Origin: Nymphaea colorata
Taxonomy: Eukaryota > Streptophyta > Magnoliopsida > Nymphaeales > Nymphaeaceae
Direction of reading: 5' to 3'
Assembly (NCBI RefSeq): GCF_008831285.2
Contig: NC_045141.1
Location: forward strand, 17,160,106 to 17,224,105
Length of the DNA stretch: 64,000 nucleotides
Every line of letters begins with the position of its first letter. Position 1 is the first letter of the stretch. Under the pieces are notes generated by a model. That model did no database searches. It had not been told where the DNA came from and saw only the letters and a list, made by a program, of their open reading frames with translations. Of this stretch, positions 34,832 to 45,762 are shown piece after piece. A program made the translations under genes and the position numbers.

Positions 34832-37800
34832 ATGGCGTCGCTTCTTGGGGAAGATGGTCGAGGGTACGAGCTGGCGAAGAAGCTCGAGAATTGCGGGGTG
34901 TGGAGATCGTGGCTTGGGGAAGCGGGCTACCCGAGTTTCGTCCCCTTTCTGAGCTCCCCTTCCGCTTGGGACTCCTTCATGAGCAGCAGCGGCAATGGGC
35001 AGGAGCGGAAGTCGAAGGCTCAGCTTCATCTCCAGCTGAGGGCCAGAGCTCTTCTCTTCGATAAGGCCGCTGTTTCTCTCTTCCTTCGCTCCTTTCCCTC
35101 GCCTCAGTGTTCCAGGCTCAGTCCTGCCTGTAATCTCTCTCTCTCTCTGTCTCTCTCTCTCTCGCAGACGCATACACACATATCAACCGAGTTTTCTCCC
35201 TCTCAATTTTGGTTGGCGGCTTATGATGTTCTTGTGTGGGCGGTGGGGGGTCTGTAACTAGTTTTAATTTGGCGAATACAATTCGGTTGCGTGCTTGATG
35301 TTCAAGATTCTGGGAATTTAGTGGACTGTGAAGTGCGATTTGGGTTCTTCGAGTAATTTTTTTTTTAACTTTCACTTTTCTTCTTCGTTTCCAGTTTTTC
35401 TTTTCTTTTTTGTTTTTTATTAAATAATTAAGTATCTTCTTTCATAATCGGGAAGGTTTCGACTTGGGGCGAGATTCTGGTCCATTTTTGATGTTCAGAA
35501 TTCTGGAATTCAGGTGATCGTGGACTGGGTTTCAGATTCTGGAGTACCACTTTATATTTTTGTGATTGGTTGCCGTTTGTGCTCTTCTGAAGAAATTAAG
35601 TGTTTTTCTTCAAGCATTCACGGATGTTTGAATGGTTCTGGTTCATTACTGGTACTTGGGATTCTGGAATTTAGTCGACATCGAGTGGCTTTCCTTACAC
35701 CTTTTTAGATTTTGCATTATTGGTCGTCATTGTGTTTTTTGAAGAAAAATCATGCGTTTTTTCGGATAATGAGTGCGGTTTCAATTGGGGAACCCTATTC
35801 TGCTGAAGAGTTGATATAAGATTCAAAAGTTGGGGTCGCTGGTAAAACTGTTAGGTTTCTAGATCGCATCATTTTCATTTCTTTGTCTTAAGTTATCATC
35901 TTTTTTCTTTGAAAAAACCAAGTGCTTCTTGAGTACAATTCCAACTTAAAAATCACTATTTCGTTTCACAGTTGAGACTTAGTGTTGGCCAATGGATAGT
36001 GAGGTACGTCTTTGGACGCTTAACTGCCTCACGAGGTTTCGGTTATCACCTTGCCCTTTGGAGGAAAATCAGGTATCTTCTAGTAATGGGCGCAAAAGCA
36101 TGAAGAACATGGGAATAAAATATGGACAAAGGCACAAAAATGAAGTTGATTGAGTGCTATGGAAAAAAATGGTTACATTACTCTATTAGCTACTAAAGAT
36201 GATTTTGTAGTCTGATATTTTAAATGGGTGTTCATTCATTACCTTGACCGAGAATGTGCAAAGTTTATGAATCATGTATTCAGTCTTGTTCTATACCAGC
36301 TTTTCCATCAACTCCACTCTATGGCGTGGATGAAAATAACATTTTAGTGAACCTTAGCTATTACTTTGCAAATTTTGTGGATATGATGGAGTATGTTAAT
36401 TGGTCCTCTTGATTTTCCAGATTTGCAGTTGCATCCAGATGATGTCTACTTCTCTTTGGAAGAAGATCATCAGGAGTGGACCCAAATGCAAGAGTCTTCT
36501 GTACCGCATAATCTAGGACATCCTAAGGTTTGTCATTTGCTCGATCTGACTCCTTTCTTTTCCCAAGTCTCTAAACTAGATGGGAACTGTAGCACCATTA
36601 GTTGACAGAATGTTAGCCTTTGGATTTCATTAAGTTGAGGAGATGGTGTAAGTCCATAGTACTCTGATGATTTGATCATTTGATGTGTATCAACCTGTTG
36701 ACCAACATGGTACCCTGAGTTTTATGCCATCTTTTCCAGTGGATATCTCTCGGAAAACAATTTGGTGGGAGTAATGAAATTACCTACTAGTAGCCATTGC
36801 TTTCCATTTTAAGGCTTATCATTCTTTGGCTGTTGGATAGCTAACTAACTTGCATACATCTTGCCTTGGATTATAACAGTTCATTTTGTTGAACAAGGAA
36901 CACATTGTGTTGGTAATCTAAGCTATCTCAGTTGTCTTCCATTTAATACATCACCAAGGGCACAATATACAAAGAACAAGGTTTTAGTCATCCTTGCATG
37001 CGTTATGTGCAGTATTTGCTACAGGATCCGTACCGGTCTGTAAGCTTATCGCTTTTTGTTTGGTAATTCGATGTCTTTAGACACAATGCATCTACCTTTG
37101 GATTTCTGATGATGGTTTAAATTTTTTGCAATGTAAAAGTTTTTCTTGATGAAATTTTGTGCTTAAGTTGTACTCATATTTAAATGTTTAGTTACAAATT
37201 GTGGTTACTTTCAACTCTTTGCTGATGATCTCAAATTGATAACTTTGACCATGTGCAGGCAGCACAAGTAAAAGGACAGTCTAATACTAAGCAAATGACT
37301 GAAAATTCTTCTGGGAGAATTTCTTCTGGTCGTGCTAAGGCCAATGAAGCTGAGGTTGATGACGTAAGACCTGGAACTGATGGGTTTCCAGAGACATGGT
37401 ACAACCATTGGTCTAAGAATCACAGGGGAAACAGAGTGAAGTGGATAGCATGGCGTTTTTCCCAATGCAAACTGCCTTTTGGTGATAGAGAATTTTCCAA
37501 ACGAACATCTGATGGAATGTCTGTATACATGAACTGTCTTGAGAAGCATAAAAGAAGACGGGAAGTATTTGAAGACAAGAAAAATGACACTTCGAAGTCT
37601 AATGAGGAAAGTGCTGCTCGTGTGAACTCTAAGTTAGTCCCAGACTTCAGTTTGACAGATGATGAAGTGTTCTTTCCAGAAACAATGTTTCCTTTCAACT
37701 CTGTGCCAGATAGGGCTGTCCCTTTCAATAGTCAACCAGAAGAAAAACCTAAGGTGGAATTTGTTGGAATTCTTGATACTTTGCCTCATGCAGTCAGTCT

Positions 37801-40193
37801 AAGTCCAATGATGATTGAAAGATTTGGTATGAGACCTGAGGACCTTAACATGGGCATGGGAAGGAATAAGCTTAGAGGAAGGAACAGGCAAGTTGATAAC
37901 TGGAAGCCCTTGAGTGAAGAACAAGCATCTTGTTTGATTCAGAAGGCAACTGTGCGGATACTGGAAGTTGTTGGATTTGAAGGTGCAACAATATTTTCAA
38001 TGGAAGTACTTTCACAATTTATCAGGTGTCATATCTGTAAAATCAGTCAAATCTTGAAAGTTCTCACTGATAGTTACAGGAAGCAATGTTCATCCATGGA
38101 GCTTCTTAAGATGTTCTTGCAAGCAGGCGGGCACAGGTATATTATACTGTTGATAGTTTCTTGTCTACCTCATCATGAGTTGAAATATTTGTGCAAGACA
38201 TGAATACTTTCTTACGTCCTTCTTTCTGTGTTGAAGCTTGTGAATGTACTCTTTGCAGTAGCTTATGAAATTTTGTGCCCCCTCTCCAAAATCAGTTTTC
38301 ATTGCATTCATTCATCGTGTTGAGCATTAATCTATATGTGGTTTCAGGTCTGAGGAATGTGTAGGAGCTGTCTGCAGATGGCTCTTTACACTGGGTAGTC
38401 AAATTTTAATTAGTGATGTATAAGGGGCCACATTGTTGGGTCCCATATTGTGAGGTGCTTGGAAGGGGAATATTGAAGTTTAATCTTCTACTACTTTTTG
38501 CGAGGAAAGGCTGTCCTGAAGATATTTTTTGTTGGCCCATGTTATGACACATGAGCATACGACAAGATATGGATACATGGTATAGCTTGAGAGTTTTGTA
38601 AGAGTAGAGCACGGAACACAAACATTCTTGTTTCTGTATCAGTGGTTTATATTTCTTCTGGAAAATAGTTTGGAAGAGAATTTTCCTAATATTCTTGAAC
38701 TTGATTTCTTTTGCAATGTAATCACAATATTTTAGATATTTTTTCTTTTCTTTTTAAGTATTTCAATTTCTTTGTAATTCTTATTAACATTTATATTAAT
38801 ATTTTATGATCTAGACATTTCCGACTTTTTTGTTTTGTAAATTTTTACACACTTCTTGAGAATTTTATGTGCTGAATTCTTTTGGAATGAAAAAATTTTT
38901 TACTAGCACAAGGTTAACTACAGGGAAAGGTTTAATGTGCCGTTGGACCTGAGATTGACATTTTAACTATTTTATGTATCCCCAAAATGAATTTCACTTA
39001 CTCGAATATTTAGGTGATTTGAGTGTCTCCTATTCACATGGGCTGTCCCATGGCCAAGGCTGGTCAAGCGTTTGAGAACTGATAGGGAAGAGATGGACAT
39101 TTCTTTCCTACCTATTCATGTTAAAATTAGGATTCTTGAAGAAGGTGCCTTTTTTTTTTTCTTATTGGAATTAAACTAAAAGTAGCATTTTGTGCTTTAT
39201 TTAAATGTCCAGCAATGTTGCATCCCTTGCTGAGTATATGAAGGATACCATGAAAGTGCCTTCCCAGAATATGCATCAACAGCCAGCAAGAGACTTCCAG
39301 GTCCTTAATCAGCATTCTTTACTACAACCCCAGCAAGTAAGGGACTTCCTTTTGTTCCATCTATGTTCTTATTGGCACATAGCAAATTTTATGTATTGTT
39401 GATGGTGAAGTGACAAGTGGTGCGGGTATGCTGAAAACGGCATGCAACTTAACACAGTTTCAAAATGGCATTTAGAAAAATAATGCTCCAAGTTTTTTAT
39501 TTTATTTTTTTGGGATTGTTTTGGGGGGGGGGGGTGGTGGGCCTATGCTTCTGGGGAATGAAAGGTGATAATTATTATGTATTTTATAGCTTTTTAAACA
39601 GCATATTAGTAAATCACCTTTCTGAACTTGATGATTCTTTTGAATGGTGGTATTAATTCTCTCCTTCTCTCTCTTATTATGAAGATCCAAAGACAAATGC
39701 ATCCTCAACTCCATATGCTTCATCCTGATAATTCTGCAGTTCAGCAACATTTAGATAAACTGCGACGTAGGCAAGCATCAACTCAAGTTGCTGGAATGCT
39801 ATCAGAGAAGGAGCGGAATATGGTAAATGTTAAGGTGGAAAACATAGATGGTGGATTCACCAGTTCATTGATGAACAAGCAAGTCCAATTTAAACAACAG
39901 ATGGCTATGGCAGCACAGCAACCTCACTCCATGCTTCAGTATAAGCAAATGGGCTCACTTCATGTTCCTCAAATGCCATCTCCGTAAGCCCTTTAAGGAC
40001 TATTTGACTCAAAATTTTTTCCAAAACATAAAGTAAGGGAGATTTGTAAATTTGAAATTGCAGGTCCATGTTTAATATGAGAACTCCACCCGTTAAGGTG
40101 GATGGCTTTCAAGAGCTGATGGGAGGTGATATGTCTGTCAAGCATGACTTGGAGGATGGTAGAGATAACAAACTAACGTCACCGTCTAAGTAG
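34832..40193 (+). CDS. Conserved plant nuclear-type protein with histone-fold-like segment
   Basis: Six coding exons: 34832-35129, 36421-36527, 37259-38136, 39213-39336, 39685-39983, 40064-40193. They total 1836 nt, 611 residues, with consistent phases. The N-terminus MASLLGEDGRGYELAKKLE and the segments LQLHPDDVYFSLEED, GFPETWYNHW, FFPETMF and MIERFGMRPEDL match a plant-wide family I recall only as uncharacterised. Residues about 356-425 (QKATVRILEVVGFEGA ... SYRKQCSSMELLKMFL) look like a histone fold of the Spt7/BTP kind: helix, GF-x-G-A turn, long central helix. The C-terminal third is rich in Met and Gln (MHPQLHMLHP) and ends FQELMGGD...SPSK. A role in a transcription coactivator complex is inference. 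Exon 1 ends at a phase-1 donor TGCCT/GTAATC. Confidence 0.88.
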
Positions 40194-40280
40194 ATGCTGA
40201 TCACAGAATATTCATACATCTGTATGTGTCCTAACTATTCTTTATTCCTTTTCCTTGTTGGTTGCTTTTGTTTATTGAAA

Positions 40281-40336
<56 letters not shown>

Positions 40337-42084
40337 TTCTCTCTTTCCTCTTGGCTGCCATTTTTGCCAGTTCTCATATCCTAGTTAATCAGCTATGCTG
40401 TCATCGTCCAGTGCCCACTTGCTATCACCAGATTATTCCAGCTTTAGTGGAAATAAGGCGATTACTTTAGTTGAGGAGATTTACGTAAATTCCCTTCTAA
40501 CAATCCATCGCTTTGATTGGTACCTCGATGATTATACAAATAATTGTGCCGAAGTTGCTAAATCTGTCAGCTGATCTAATGACTTGGGAACATTGTGGCT
40601 GCTTCATGGCAGGTTTACTTCACAAATATGGGTGTGAATCGCTCAGGAGTACCATGAATCTTATAGTGTCTTTCTGTTCGGTGGACTCTTGGTGTTCCTA
40701 AAAAAGCAAGCATGATTGTGGTCCACACACAAAGAACAAACTTGGCACTTTGTACCCAAACTTGGCACTTTGTACCTGTCTGCAATCTCAACTTACCCAA
40801 TATTAGCGTGCAAGATACTGAACTATATAGTCAATGACATTTGAGACGACTTTCCATGACGCCCTCAAAGTCCATCAAAGAAGATTTTCCTTGGATGTTG
40901 AACTTTCGGTATGGGCATTTCTACGTTTCAGGAAGGTTGCATTCTGAGGATCTGGAGAACTGTACATTATGCATCCAGGTTTTGTGGTCGCCTTTCGAGG
41001 GGTGGAAATCAATGACAAATCGAGACCCTTCCAAATGGGGAGCTCAACCAATGGCAGGTGCTTCCAAAAAGCTTAGCCATGGAAAACGACAATTTTGAAC
41101 TTCTCCAGGAATGAAGATTGTTGTATTCCTTTTGTCGAGGTACTCATGTGGTTCTGTGAGATTCACAGTTTTGCTTACTTGCATTGGCAAGGAGTGCAGT
41201 GGGTGAAAGCATGCAAATCATTTGGTCTTTCTTTCTTGTGATAGATGATTCTGCTTCAGAGAGAGAGAGAGAGAGTCATTTTTTCTTTTCTCAGAATTAA
41301 GAAAGTCTACACTACTAATTCATAACTTTCTCCAAACAATTGGCTTATTTCATCCTGTCAGTTGACCTATGTGTAATCTGAAACACGATAGTACCAATTT
41401 TGGGAAGATTTTTTAAGTTGAAATGATATGCAAAACGACATTAAGTGGATGTACTGGAGTATCGTGGACTAAGTATTTGAAATATTCTTATATCTGAGGC
41501 CTCCGACAAAAAAGAACAATAAGGCCATTTTATACTTCAAAATGCTAAAAAAAAATTTCTTTTGGGCAAATTTTCCAAAGGGTTAGGGCGTGAGGTAGAC
41601 ACCCTTCTGTGAATTATTATTATTTTTCCTCTCTCTTCTCGTTGGAGAAACATGTTTAAGTCTGGTACCTGTCTTAGTGGTGGATGGTCTCCAGACAGCA
41701 CAACTTAGTTAAATGACTGGTGGTTTATCAACTTCAGAAGTTTCTGGCATGGGTTCGAATTATATTGCTATTCAAGCTTTTGAAGGGACCTAATATTAGG
41801 TACTTGTGTTATCGCAAGGCAGAGTCAAAAATAAAAAAAAAATCTGATGCACTTGGATAGTTTCTCGAAAGGAAAACAAAAGTTTGAATGAACATCCAGG
41901 TCGAACCTGAACTTAAGCACCAAACCTTGATCAGAAAATATCGTTAAACTTCAAGTTTAAATTTAACTTGGTGAATTGGGATTCATTGTTGACATCCAGG
42001 TACAAGCTACAGTTAGAAATTAGACCAAGTTCAGAACAATAAAAAGCAATGGATCCTATAAGCCATGCAGCTAGAATTTGAACG
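40194..42084. other. Convergent intergenic region with (AG)n
   Basis: The first part is the presumed 3' untranslated region of the upstream gene and includes an (AG)n tract. A direct repeat ACTTGGCACTTTGTACC occurs twice in tandem near 40740-40777. A frame at 40841-41098 resembles no family I know. The remainder is AT-rich without identifiable features. Confidence 0.45.
40285..40334. repeat. (AG)n microsatellite
   Basis: Fifty bases of uninterrupted AG dinucleotide about 90 bp after the stop codon, probably in the 3' untranslated region. Confidence 0.95.
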
Positions 42085-43530
42085 TCACTTCCTTTGCCTA
42101 GAGCCACTCCTTTCTGCAATCAACTTCGAGGATCTTTGGTCATTCATGTATTCAACCAATCCACCAATGTATTCATCTTGCAAACCCTTATTTCCAAAAA
42201 CTGACCTCATCTCCCTTGCTTTGGCCCGGAGGGGCTCCCCTTCATCTTCAACCATCACCAGCCTGAGTGCCTTAGCAACATCATCTCTTGTGAACGTTCC
42301 ATCCATCTCATTCCTCTCTATTTCTATCCCAACCATCTTCTCCTCCGCCAGCCTTGCATTCAATCCTTGGTCAAGTATCATTGGCACAAGAATGAGTGGA
42401 ATCCCATGTTCAAGCGACTCGATTATCGAGCCCCAGCCAGAATGAAACAAGTGTCCGCCAATAGACGGGTGAGCGAGGATCTTGACCTGGGGAACCCAAT
42501 CCATGCAGACGAGCCCACGTTGACCAAGCCGGGTGCGGTAGCCCTCTGGCAGCACATCCACTTGAGCAGGCAGCCCAAGTGGGTTCCTCAATGCCCAAAT
42601 GAAGGGCAAGCCTGATTGCTCCAGCCCAAACGCTAGTTCATGTATTTGTTCAACACTTAGTTTGCACTCACTTCCAAATCCCACAAACACAACAGAATTT
42701 GGGGCTTGTGCATCCAACCAGCTGAAGCAACTAGCCCACTTTGGGTTCATCTGGGTTGCTCTGGGTTCCCAAAAATCCTGAGCTGGGGGGAGCAGGCCGA
42801 CTGGCTTGACCGGCTTGCCAAAGATTTCCCGGAGAAGGCCGACATAAGGCCCCTCATATTCTGTGCAACTTCTAATCAGCACTACATCACAGCCTTCAAT
42901 TACAGTTGCATATCGCTTCCAGCCCAACATTGCGGTTACGTCCGGCACTCCTAGTGTGCTACAAATAGAGATGGCTTCATACTTGCTGAACTTGACGGTG
43001 GAAGGGAAGTTGATCCATTCAGGCACAACTGCATACTCTTCCGGCGTTGACCGGCTCCGTTCACCGGTCAATTGCCAGGTCGGGCCAAAGACTGCTGCGG
43101 CTGCAGCACTGAAGGCACAAAAGTATGCACAAGGGATGCTAAACCTACTTGCAACCTGAGGCACCCAGTATGCAACGCAGTCATAGATGATCCAGTCTGG
43201 GGAGGTCATTTCAACGAACTTTTCAAAGGGCGCTCTGAGCCCATCGTAGGCCCTCTTCAAGTATTGGACCGTATCGAGCTCGACATCTATGGTGGCTTCG
43301 GCATCCTCCGGCAAGCCATCGTCGGGCGGCAACGGGAACCCGACTAGGCTAAGCTGGGCCGATAATTCTAGGGGGACCCCTGGTAGCCTTTTTATGTTTC
43401 TGGGTGTCGATATGAAAGAGACTTTGAATCCTCTTGTTGCTAGAGACCTGGAGAGCTCAAGGAATGGGATCAAGTGCCCAAAGGCCAACCACGGGAACAT
43501 CACAACATGGCATCGTTGGTTTGCTTCCAT
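42085..43530 (-). CDS. UDP-glycosyltransferase, UGT91 type (putative rhamnosyl/glucosyl transferase)
   Basis: A single exon of 482 codons, 481 residues, typical of family 1 plant UGTs. The N-terminus holds HVVMFPWLAFGHLIPFLELS with the catalytic His19; its partner is Asp117 in WIIYDCVAYW. The donor-binding PSPG box runs from about Trp345 to Gln388 (WVPQVKILAHPS ... ILDQ). Within it the usual HCGWNS reads HSGWGS; a Ser at the Cys position (HSGWSS) is what I recall for the UGT91 clade. Family members add sugars to flavonoid or triterpenoid glycosides, often making a second sugar link; the acceptor and donor here cannot be read from sequence. The enzyme is expected to be cytosolic. The lack of introns is normal for the family. 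The start is supported by the motif position and by the absence of a plausible upstream in-frame ATG. Confidence 0.94.
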   Translation of the reverse strand: MEANQRCHVVMFPWLAFGHLIPFLELSRSLATRGFKVSFISTPRNIKRLPGVPLELSAQLSLVGFPLPPDDGLPEDAEATIDVELDTVQYLKRAYDGLRAPFEKFVEMTSPDWIIYDCVAYWVPQVASRFSIPCAYFCAFSAAAAAVFGPTWQLTGERSRSTPEEYAVVPEWINFPSTVKFSKYEAISICSTLGVPDVTAMLGWKRYATVIEGCDVVLIRSCTEYEGPYVGLLREIFGKPVKPVGLLPPAQDFWEPRATQMNPKWASCFSWLDAQAPNSVVFVGFGSECKLSVEQIHELAFGLEQSGLPFIWALRNPLGLPAQVDVLPEGYRTRLGQRGLVCMDWVPQVKILAHPSIGGHLFHSGWGSIIESLEHGIPLILVPMILDQGLNARLAEEKMVGIEIERNEMDGTFTRDDVAKALRLVMVEDEGEPLRAKAREMRSVFGNKGLQDEYIGGLVEYMNDQRSSKLIAERSGSRQRK

Positions 43531-43543
43531 GAAGTCTGAAACA

Positions 43544-43580
43544 GAAGAAGAAGAAGAAGAAGAAGAAGAAGAAGAAGAAG
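43544..43580. repeat. (GAA)n repeat in UGT 5' leader
   Basis: About twelve GAA triplets (TTC on the transcribed strand) begin 14 bp upstream of the UGT start codon. It lies in the untranslated leader, so length changes would not alter the protein. Confidence 0.9.
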
Positions 43581-43803
43581 GAAACGAAGGAGAGAGATCT
43601 GACCTGAGGAGAGAAAACTATCAAAGTGGGTATGAGGTTATCTGGTATGCGTGACAAGGAGCAGTTAGCGAGACATCGATAAATTCAGAATTGGCAAAAT
43701 GACAAAGAAAAGTGTCTTTTGATGTCGTTGATGCTTCACTAACCATTCTCAGCGTTTCCGTAATCTACCGTTCTTTTGGTACCTTGAAAGAGGCGTACCT
43801 TTC

Positions 43804-43811
43804 TTTTATAG
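43804..43811 (-). promoter_or_regulatory. Probable TATA box of the UGT gene
   Basis: On the minus strand CTATAAAAG lies about 275 bp upstream of the ATG. It is a good match to the plant TATA consensus and predicts a leader of about 245 nt that includes the pyrimidine/TTC tract. Confidence 0.45.
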
Positions 43812-44529
43812 GGTTTTCCTATGTGGGGTGCTTGGGTTGGTTGAATCAATCGATCGGGAGCTTCTTTATGGGGCAAATTAGAAAAAGCAACAAGCTGTAC
43901 CATAGAGAAGCGGCCAGTCAGGATATCTAAAGCTGAAGACGGCCGTTGGTAAGAACCAGTTGTTAAGTGAAAGGCCTTAAGAAACACTTCTTAATAATTG
44001 GATCTAAAAAGCGTAGATGACATTAAGGTAGCGTTTGCACGACACCCTCGAAACATGATAGAAACCAGAGTTTGTGGGAAATGATTTTTCAAAAATAGAT
44101 TTCAGAAACTGGTTCATGTGTTGGGGTGAAGAGACCAAAACATAGGGAAGGGGTAAAAACCAAGTTTTCTTTAAAAAATCTAGGCGCAGGAGCAACGTTT
44201 TTAAGCCCTTTGTGAAAAATGAGTTTTATCAGTTTTGACATCTCCCAAACATGCCTAAAACTGGGTTTTGGATTCTAAACAGTGTTTTACCTTCAAACCC
44301 AGTTTTAAGCTGTCATCATGGCCCCTAGCTATTTTTCTTATTGCTAATCTGTAGTGAGCCACATGTAGGCAGCTGTGGGCAGTTGCCCACACAGTTTTAA
44401 CCATTCATATTGACGCATCTAATTTTTTCGCTAAATTTATATATAGTAGTGCCCCTACATGAGTGTTCTTGAATTAGTGCCCCTCTGTCTAAATTTCCTG
44501 GCCCTGCCACTGTTGCTGAATATCGAGTT

Positions 44530-45565
44530 GCAATACCCACATCTCTTCCAACAGTTACTTGAGATCTTGAGGCGTCTGCAAATCGACCCCCTTTCCCATG
44601 CAACAGTAAAAGCCAGGAACCAGACTTGAGCTGGTGATATGATGATTTTCAGTCCTGTGAGCTGCTGACTGCTGAAAGAGGGTAGCTCCTCTTACCCCTT
44701 TGGCTATGACTCTTAGGATTTATTATTGGTTACTTAAGTAGCACATTTCACATTGTCAATATTGGCCCCCTATTACAGAAAAGTATGCACATCCCAACAA
44801 CAAAAGTTGCCTGTAACTGAAACATTTTGTTTATTAGCATAGGAAAGACTGACCATGTGAACGAGAGCTCCATTCATCCGACTAGTAGTAAATTAGTTAA
44901 CATCTTCACATGCTAAGGAACAAAAGCTATTTTTTTTCCTGTAACGTCTCATCAAAGTTAATTTTATCGATAAGAAGTTCATAAAAAATTACACTGGCTA
45001 AATGACGGTGGAAATATGTGAGGGACACATGGAGGTGCGTTGGAAATGCTGCAACTAAAGGAAGCTAAAGAAAACAAAAAAATTTGACCTTTTATAGTCG
45101 ATTGTGAGTTTCAAAGAAGAGATATCAGTCCAACGAAGCAGCATTTGAGCACTCTGTAATAAGAAAAAAATAATCATATTTGCTGCAACAAGAGCGTTCA
45201 TAACACTACTTTTTCCAACTGATTCTTGAAGGTCCCATTGTTCAAGGATCTGGTTGTTTCTTTTGAGTACAGAGATTTGCTATAACCTTTCCTTGTTATC
45301 CACAAGTTCACTGCACAAGTGCCGAATCTCGATCTTTTAGGTTGTCTTGATCAAGTTTGAGTGTCTACATATGATCATAGTAGTTGAACATGAATGAACC
45401 TCTAAATCATGTTATTCAAGTCAATAGTATATTTACTGAGTTTTGGCATTTTTCATGACAATCCATTTTGAAATGCAGTAAACTCATGGATACCTGGATA
45501 TTCACAGGGTCAGGGAAAATGGAACCGGAAAAACTATGGCATGTGAAAGTGTTCCCACGTTTAGA
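44530..45565. repeat. Segmental duplication, copy A (3' of Costars)
   Basis: Long stretches match 49695-51570 in the same orientation. Examples are CCCACATCTCTTCCAACAG, GCTCCTCTTACC, ACACTGGCTAAATGAC, GAACACATGGAGGTG-like sequence, GTTCACTGCACAAGTG and GATTGTCTTGATCAAGTTTG. Order is conserved and single-base changes and small gaps are common, so the duplication is not recent. A further block at about 47150-47340 in the Costars intron matches 51835-51990. Confidence 0.85.
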
Positions 45566-45762
45566 GAAGGAAGGATGGCTTTGTAGAAGACTCGTTTGTG
45601 CAACAGTGTAGGTGTTTTTTCCTATTTAGTGTTTGGTTGATTACAGCAAACAGAATAAAACAACTACTCAACTGTCTCAATTCAAATAGAAACCATTCAT
45701 GGATGTCACCAAAGGATCTATTGCATACGGTCCACATAAATCTTAAAAATTGACATGAGTTT

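Noticed and set aside
34748-35179. 143-codon minus-strand frame opposite exon 1 of the histone-fold-like gene
   Set aside because: It is the antisense of a real exon plus the flanking CT tracts.
40841-41098. 85-codon frame with KEDFPWMLNFRYGHFYV
   Set aside because: Looks protein-like but I cannot place it in any family, and no splice sites or conserved neighbours support it.
44000-44330. Possible further MITE (GCGTTTGCACGACACCC ... CCCAAACATGCC)
   Set aside because: Termini only loosely inverted and no target duplication found.
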